A program made the position numbers and the translations under genes. The notes beneath the pieces were generated by a model. That model saw only the letters and a list, made by a program, of their open reading frames with translations. It did no database searches and was not told the origin of the DNA. Shown here piece by piece: positions 5,335 through 7,465 of a DNA stretch of 7,465 nucleotides (the stretch's first letter is position 1; every line of letters begins with the position of its first letter). This DNA comes from Holophaga sp. (GTDB taxonomy: Bacteria > Acidobacteriota > Holophagae > Holophagales > Holophagaceae). The stretch lies in NCBI GenBank assembly GCA_030691225.1, contig JAUYES010000212.1:1-7465 (forward strand), read 5' to 3'.

Positions 5335-6567
5335 CTAGACCAGCAGTCCGTGTAGAACTGCGACCAGTTCGTCGTAAGAATCACGTCGGTCGTGCACGTG
5401 GATGGCCTGGATCTCTTCCACCACATCTGGAATGCTGGCGTCCCTGCGGTCGGCCACCAGGATGATCGGAGTATCCAGCAGGAGGCCGTGTTTCCTTAGC
5501 GACTGGAGGATCATCTGCCCGAAGTGGCCCCCGACCTTTAGATCCAGCAGGAGGAGATCGAAGCGGGTGGCGGTGGCAAGATGTTTGGCTTCCAGGAAGG
5601 AACTGGCCACTTTTACCTGTCTGAAATCGTCCTCGCGCATTTGCTCGGCCAGCACCGCGCCGCCTTCCAGACTGGCGGAGAGGATCAGGATTTTCCGGCT
5701 GGCCTTGCGCAACCTCATGGCGGGGCTGGAGGCCGGCCGGGCGGGCTTCTCCTTCACAGCGGGAGGACGAGGGGCCGGGGCTGCCACCACCTCGGAGACC
5801 TTGGCGGCGATTGGCAACTGGACGGGTGCCCCTAGTTGGTCGCCGAGATCAGTCTTCCGCTTCTTCTTTGGAAAGGCCTGGCCGAAGGTCGTGGGGAAGC
5901 GCCGCGCCAGGATCCGTTCGATGTTCTTCTGATCCCCGGCTTCCAGCCCCTCCAGCAGGAAACCGGCGGAGTCGCCTTCCTTGGTGTGGATCAGGTGGGC
6001 CAGCACCGCCCGGCAATGGATATCTGGCGTGAAGGGAAGGCCCTGGATGCGGATGACATCGAAGGTATCGCCTCGCTGCAACTTCGCCGGGTGGCCCTCC
6101 AGGCCGCTCAACTCCTCCACGGCGAGCCGGAGACCCTGAATACTTAGATCCAGGAGCGTTCCCAGGAGCAGCCGTCCGGTGGCGAAGGTGCCAGCAAGGC
6201 GCTCGATGGCGAAGACCTGAATCTCCTCGGCGTGCGTGAAGGTCGCCCGTAAGCGCTCCCGCCGCTCGCCTTGGGTGATGCTGGTGGGAATTCGGAAGAC
6301 GCCCGTGGTAACGACTTGGGTGTTGGCATTGAAGCGCCGGGCATCCAGCAGGAAGGACACGAACAGCTGCTGGCCCTCAGACAGCAGGGGCGTAGTGGTG
6401 GTCACGAATGCGTTCCCGGAGATGCGCTCGATGGTGGTCTCGAAGGGGAGGGCGTCCGACTGCGGAATCCACAGTTGGACGGGCGTCTTCAGGAGGGCGA
6501 GTTCGTCCAGGTACGCACGGATCGTTTCCCCGTCCCTCAGCTCCGCTTTTAGACCAAGATTCGACAT
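5335..6567 (-). CDS. YcgR-like PilZ protein fused to a degenerate receiver domain
   Basis: This protein has 410 residues from ATG 6567. Residues about 15-98 resemble the N-terminal domain of YcgR-type proteins. A PilZ domain at about 100-225 keeps both cyclic di-GMP motifs, RRxxxR (RRERLR, 102-107) and DxSxxG (DLSIQG, 140-145), so binding of the messenger is predicted. A basic then Pro/Ala-rich linker covers about 226-290. Residues 291-410 form a CheY-like receiver with the phosphoacceptor position D342 (LLLLDLKVGG). The usual acidic pair is S297-A298, the conserved Thr/Ser is A372, and the Lys-Pro is absent (HVHDRRD). It is therefore probably a pseudo-receiver used for protein contact. No membrane helix is visible, so it should be cytoplasmic. 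The start is uncertain: the frame is open upstream with ATG 6636 (433 aa) and GTG 6687 (450 aa), and none has a strong ribosome site; GGGA nine bases before 6567 is a modest one. It may control motility, pili or matrix output. Confidence 0.87.
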   Translation of the reverse strand: MSNLGLKAELRDGETIRAYLDELALLKTPVQLWIPQSDALPFETTIERISGNAFVTTTTPLLSEGQQLFVSFLLDARRFNANTQVVTTGVFRIPTSITQGERRERLRATFTHAEEIQVFAIERLAGTFATGRLLLGTLLDLSIQGLRLAVEELSGLEGHPAKLQRGDTFDVIRIQGLPFTPDIHCRAVLAHLIHTKEGDSAGFLLEGLEAGDQKNIERILARRFPTTFGQAFPKKKRKTDLGDQLGAPVQLPIAAKVSEVVAAPAPRPPAVKEKPARPASSPAMRLRKASRKILILSASLEGGAVLAEQMREDDFRQVKVASSFLEAKHLATATRFDLLLLDLKVGGHFGQMILQSLRKHGLLLDTPIILVADRRDASIPDVVEEIQAIHVHDRRDSYDELVAVLHGLLV

Positions 6568-6731
6568 GTTTTGGTATCCCAGGGATTCGGCAGGTAGTTG
6601 GTTCAAGGGCCTTCGATGCTCCAAGTTGGAAGGCATGATGCCCCGCGTGTCCTTCCGGTCAAAGGGCTTAATTTCGTAGTTCACCACATATCGCTGATGG
6701 AGGCCAAACGGTGGCTCTTCGAATTTAGGCC
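6568..6731 (-). other. Spacer between sensor and PilZ genes, possible N-terminal extension
   Basis: This spacer lies between the sensor stop codon and ATG 6567. The PilZ reading frame stays open across it, so part (up to 6687) may be coding. On the minus strand TTGACC, then 16 bases, then CATCAT would place a weak sigma-70-like promoter at about 6634-6661, consistent with a start at 6567. No terminator or riboswitch was recognised. Confidence 0.25.
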
Positions 6732-7465
6732 TTACTTGGGGCGGTTATGTCCGAACTGGGGGAAGTGCACGTCGACGCATTCTGGACAGATGCCATGGGA
6801 AAAGCCTGCTTCGGAATGGGTGGAAATGTACTGCTCGAGCTGATTCCAGTAGCCTTGGTCGTCGCGAATTTTCTTGCAATGGGCGCAAATGGGGAGCAGG
6901 CCAGAGAGTTGTTTCACATTGGTCAAGGCTGTAGAAAGATCTTGATTGCGATCCTGGAGTTCCTGGGTTCGTTGAGCTACGAGAGCTTCGAGTTCCATTT
7001 TGTTGTGGGCCAAAGCGGCGATTCGAAACTGGATGAACCCAGCCACGCCAGCAACAAGGGCGAGCGATGCCAAGCCGATGGCCCACCATCGTTTCCACCA
7101 GGGATGGCGCACGGTGAACTCAAGGGTGGCAGGGTGGCCAAAGGGGCCTCCGCCAATTGCAGCCTGGACCTCGAAACGGTAGTTTCCGCCACCCAGCCCA
7201 GGGAAATGAATCTTCTGGGAATCGGCATCGCGCCAGGTCGTTTCCAATCCGAGGAGTCTCACCTGAAAGCGCAGGTCGCGCCCGTTCTGGTAGGAAGGCG
7301 CAGCAATGTGAAAACCAAGGTTGGCCTCATCGGAGGGGATGGGGTTAATCAAACCAAAAGGCGGTTCCAGTGTTTGTTTGCCAATGGTCATTTGCAGCAC
7401 GTGGGCCTGGGGTGGCTCAGATACTTGGTCCATCTCTAAATCGTCGTATTGAACAAGGCCGTTGG
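6732..7465 (-). CDS. Partial sensor: Y_Y_Y domain, membrane helix, C-terminal CxxC...CxxC domain
   Basis: The reading frame is open to the right window edge, so only the last 243 or so residues are present. The ATG at 7433 is internal, because in-frame codons (NGLVQYDDLE) precede it without a stop. Numbering from the edge, residues about 45-118 match a Y_Y_Y domain (FQVRLLGLETTWRDAD, then FPGLGGGNYRFEVQA), the module that ends the periplasmic propeller of 'two-component regulator propeller' sensors. A membrane helix follows at about 121-150 (WWKRWWAIGLASLALVAGVA), then a coiled coil at about 153-185 (ELEALVAQRTQELQDRN). The end carries LLPICAHCKKIRDDQGYW, then YISTHSEAGFSHGICPEC. This is a recurrent C-terminal domain of bacterial signalling proteins with four cysteines in two CxxC pairs, probably metal binding, and of unknown function. 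No HisKA, HATPase or GGDEF domain follows, so the output is not a standard kinase. The beta-propeller itself is expected outside the window. Confidence 0.88.
   Translation of the reverse strand, partial: NGLVQYDDLEMDQVSEPPQAHVLQMTIGKQTLEPPFGLINPIPSDEANLGFHIAAPSYQNGRDLRFQVRLLGLETTWRDADSQKIHFPGLGGGNYRFEVQAAIGGGPFGHPATLEFTVRHPWWKRWWAIGLASLALVAGVAGFIQFRIAALAHNKMELEALVAQRTQELQDRNQDLSTALTNVKQLSGLLPICAHCKKIRDDQGYWNQLEQYISTHSEAGFSHGICPECVDVHFPQFGHNRPK

Noticed and set aside
6568..6731. Cyclic di-GMP riboswitch ahead of the PilZ gene
   Set aside because: None of the conserved GEMM core segments could be found on the minus strand.
6747..7439. 230-codon plus-strand open frame opposite the sensor gene
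   Set aside because: The minus strand encodes a coherent Y_Y_Y, membrane and CxxC protein; the plus-strand frame shows no domain.

Overview
The window reads as chromosomal DNA of moderately high GC (roughly 58-60% by eye) from an environmental Gram-negative bacterium. A MacA/MacB-type tripartite export system requires two membranes. A C-terminal Y_Y_Y domain sensor and a PilZ protein fit Acidobacteriota (for example Holophagae such as Geothrix or Holophaga) or a deltaproteobacterial-type lineage. That placement is an inference from domain style, not from a marker gene.

Layout. Positions 1-672 hold no credible gene. This stretch is packed with inverted, eight-base-periodic intergenic repeats, including a nested palindrome (107-340) whose core (158-274) can fold into a four-way junction of directly abutting helices. 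Positions 673-5194 are a plus-strand operon: a periplasmic adaptor (673-1887), then after a 64-base spacer with a strong 11-bp hairpin, a MacB/LolD-type ATPase (1952-2638), and two different MacB/FtsX-type permeases (2635-3888 and 3881-5194) joined by 4-base and 8-base overlaps. A 9-bp hairpin at 5210-5235 probably ends or protects this transcript. The minus strand then carries a PilZ protein fused to a degenerate response-regulator receiver domain (6567-5335). Upstream of it lies the 3' part of a sensor gene running off the right edge (7465-6732), with a Y_Y_Y domain, one membrane helix, a coiled coil and a C-terminal CxxC...CxxC domain of unknown function.

How they work together. The four plus-strand genes should form one envelope transporter. 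The ATPase drives a pair of non-identical permeases, and the anchored adaptor links them to an outer-membrane channel that is not encoded here. The two minus-strand genes look like signalling proteins: a transmembrane sensor without a visible kinase, and a predicted cyclic di-GMP receptor. No direct link between the two groups is visible except that they converge.

Most unusual items: the folded palindromic element upstream of the adaptor gene, the PilZ plus pseudo-receiver fusion, and the kinase-less sensor. No clearly new multi-gene system was identified.
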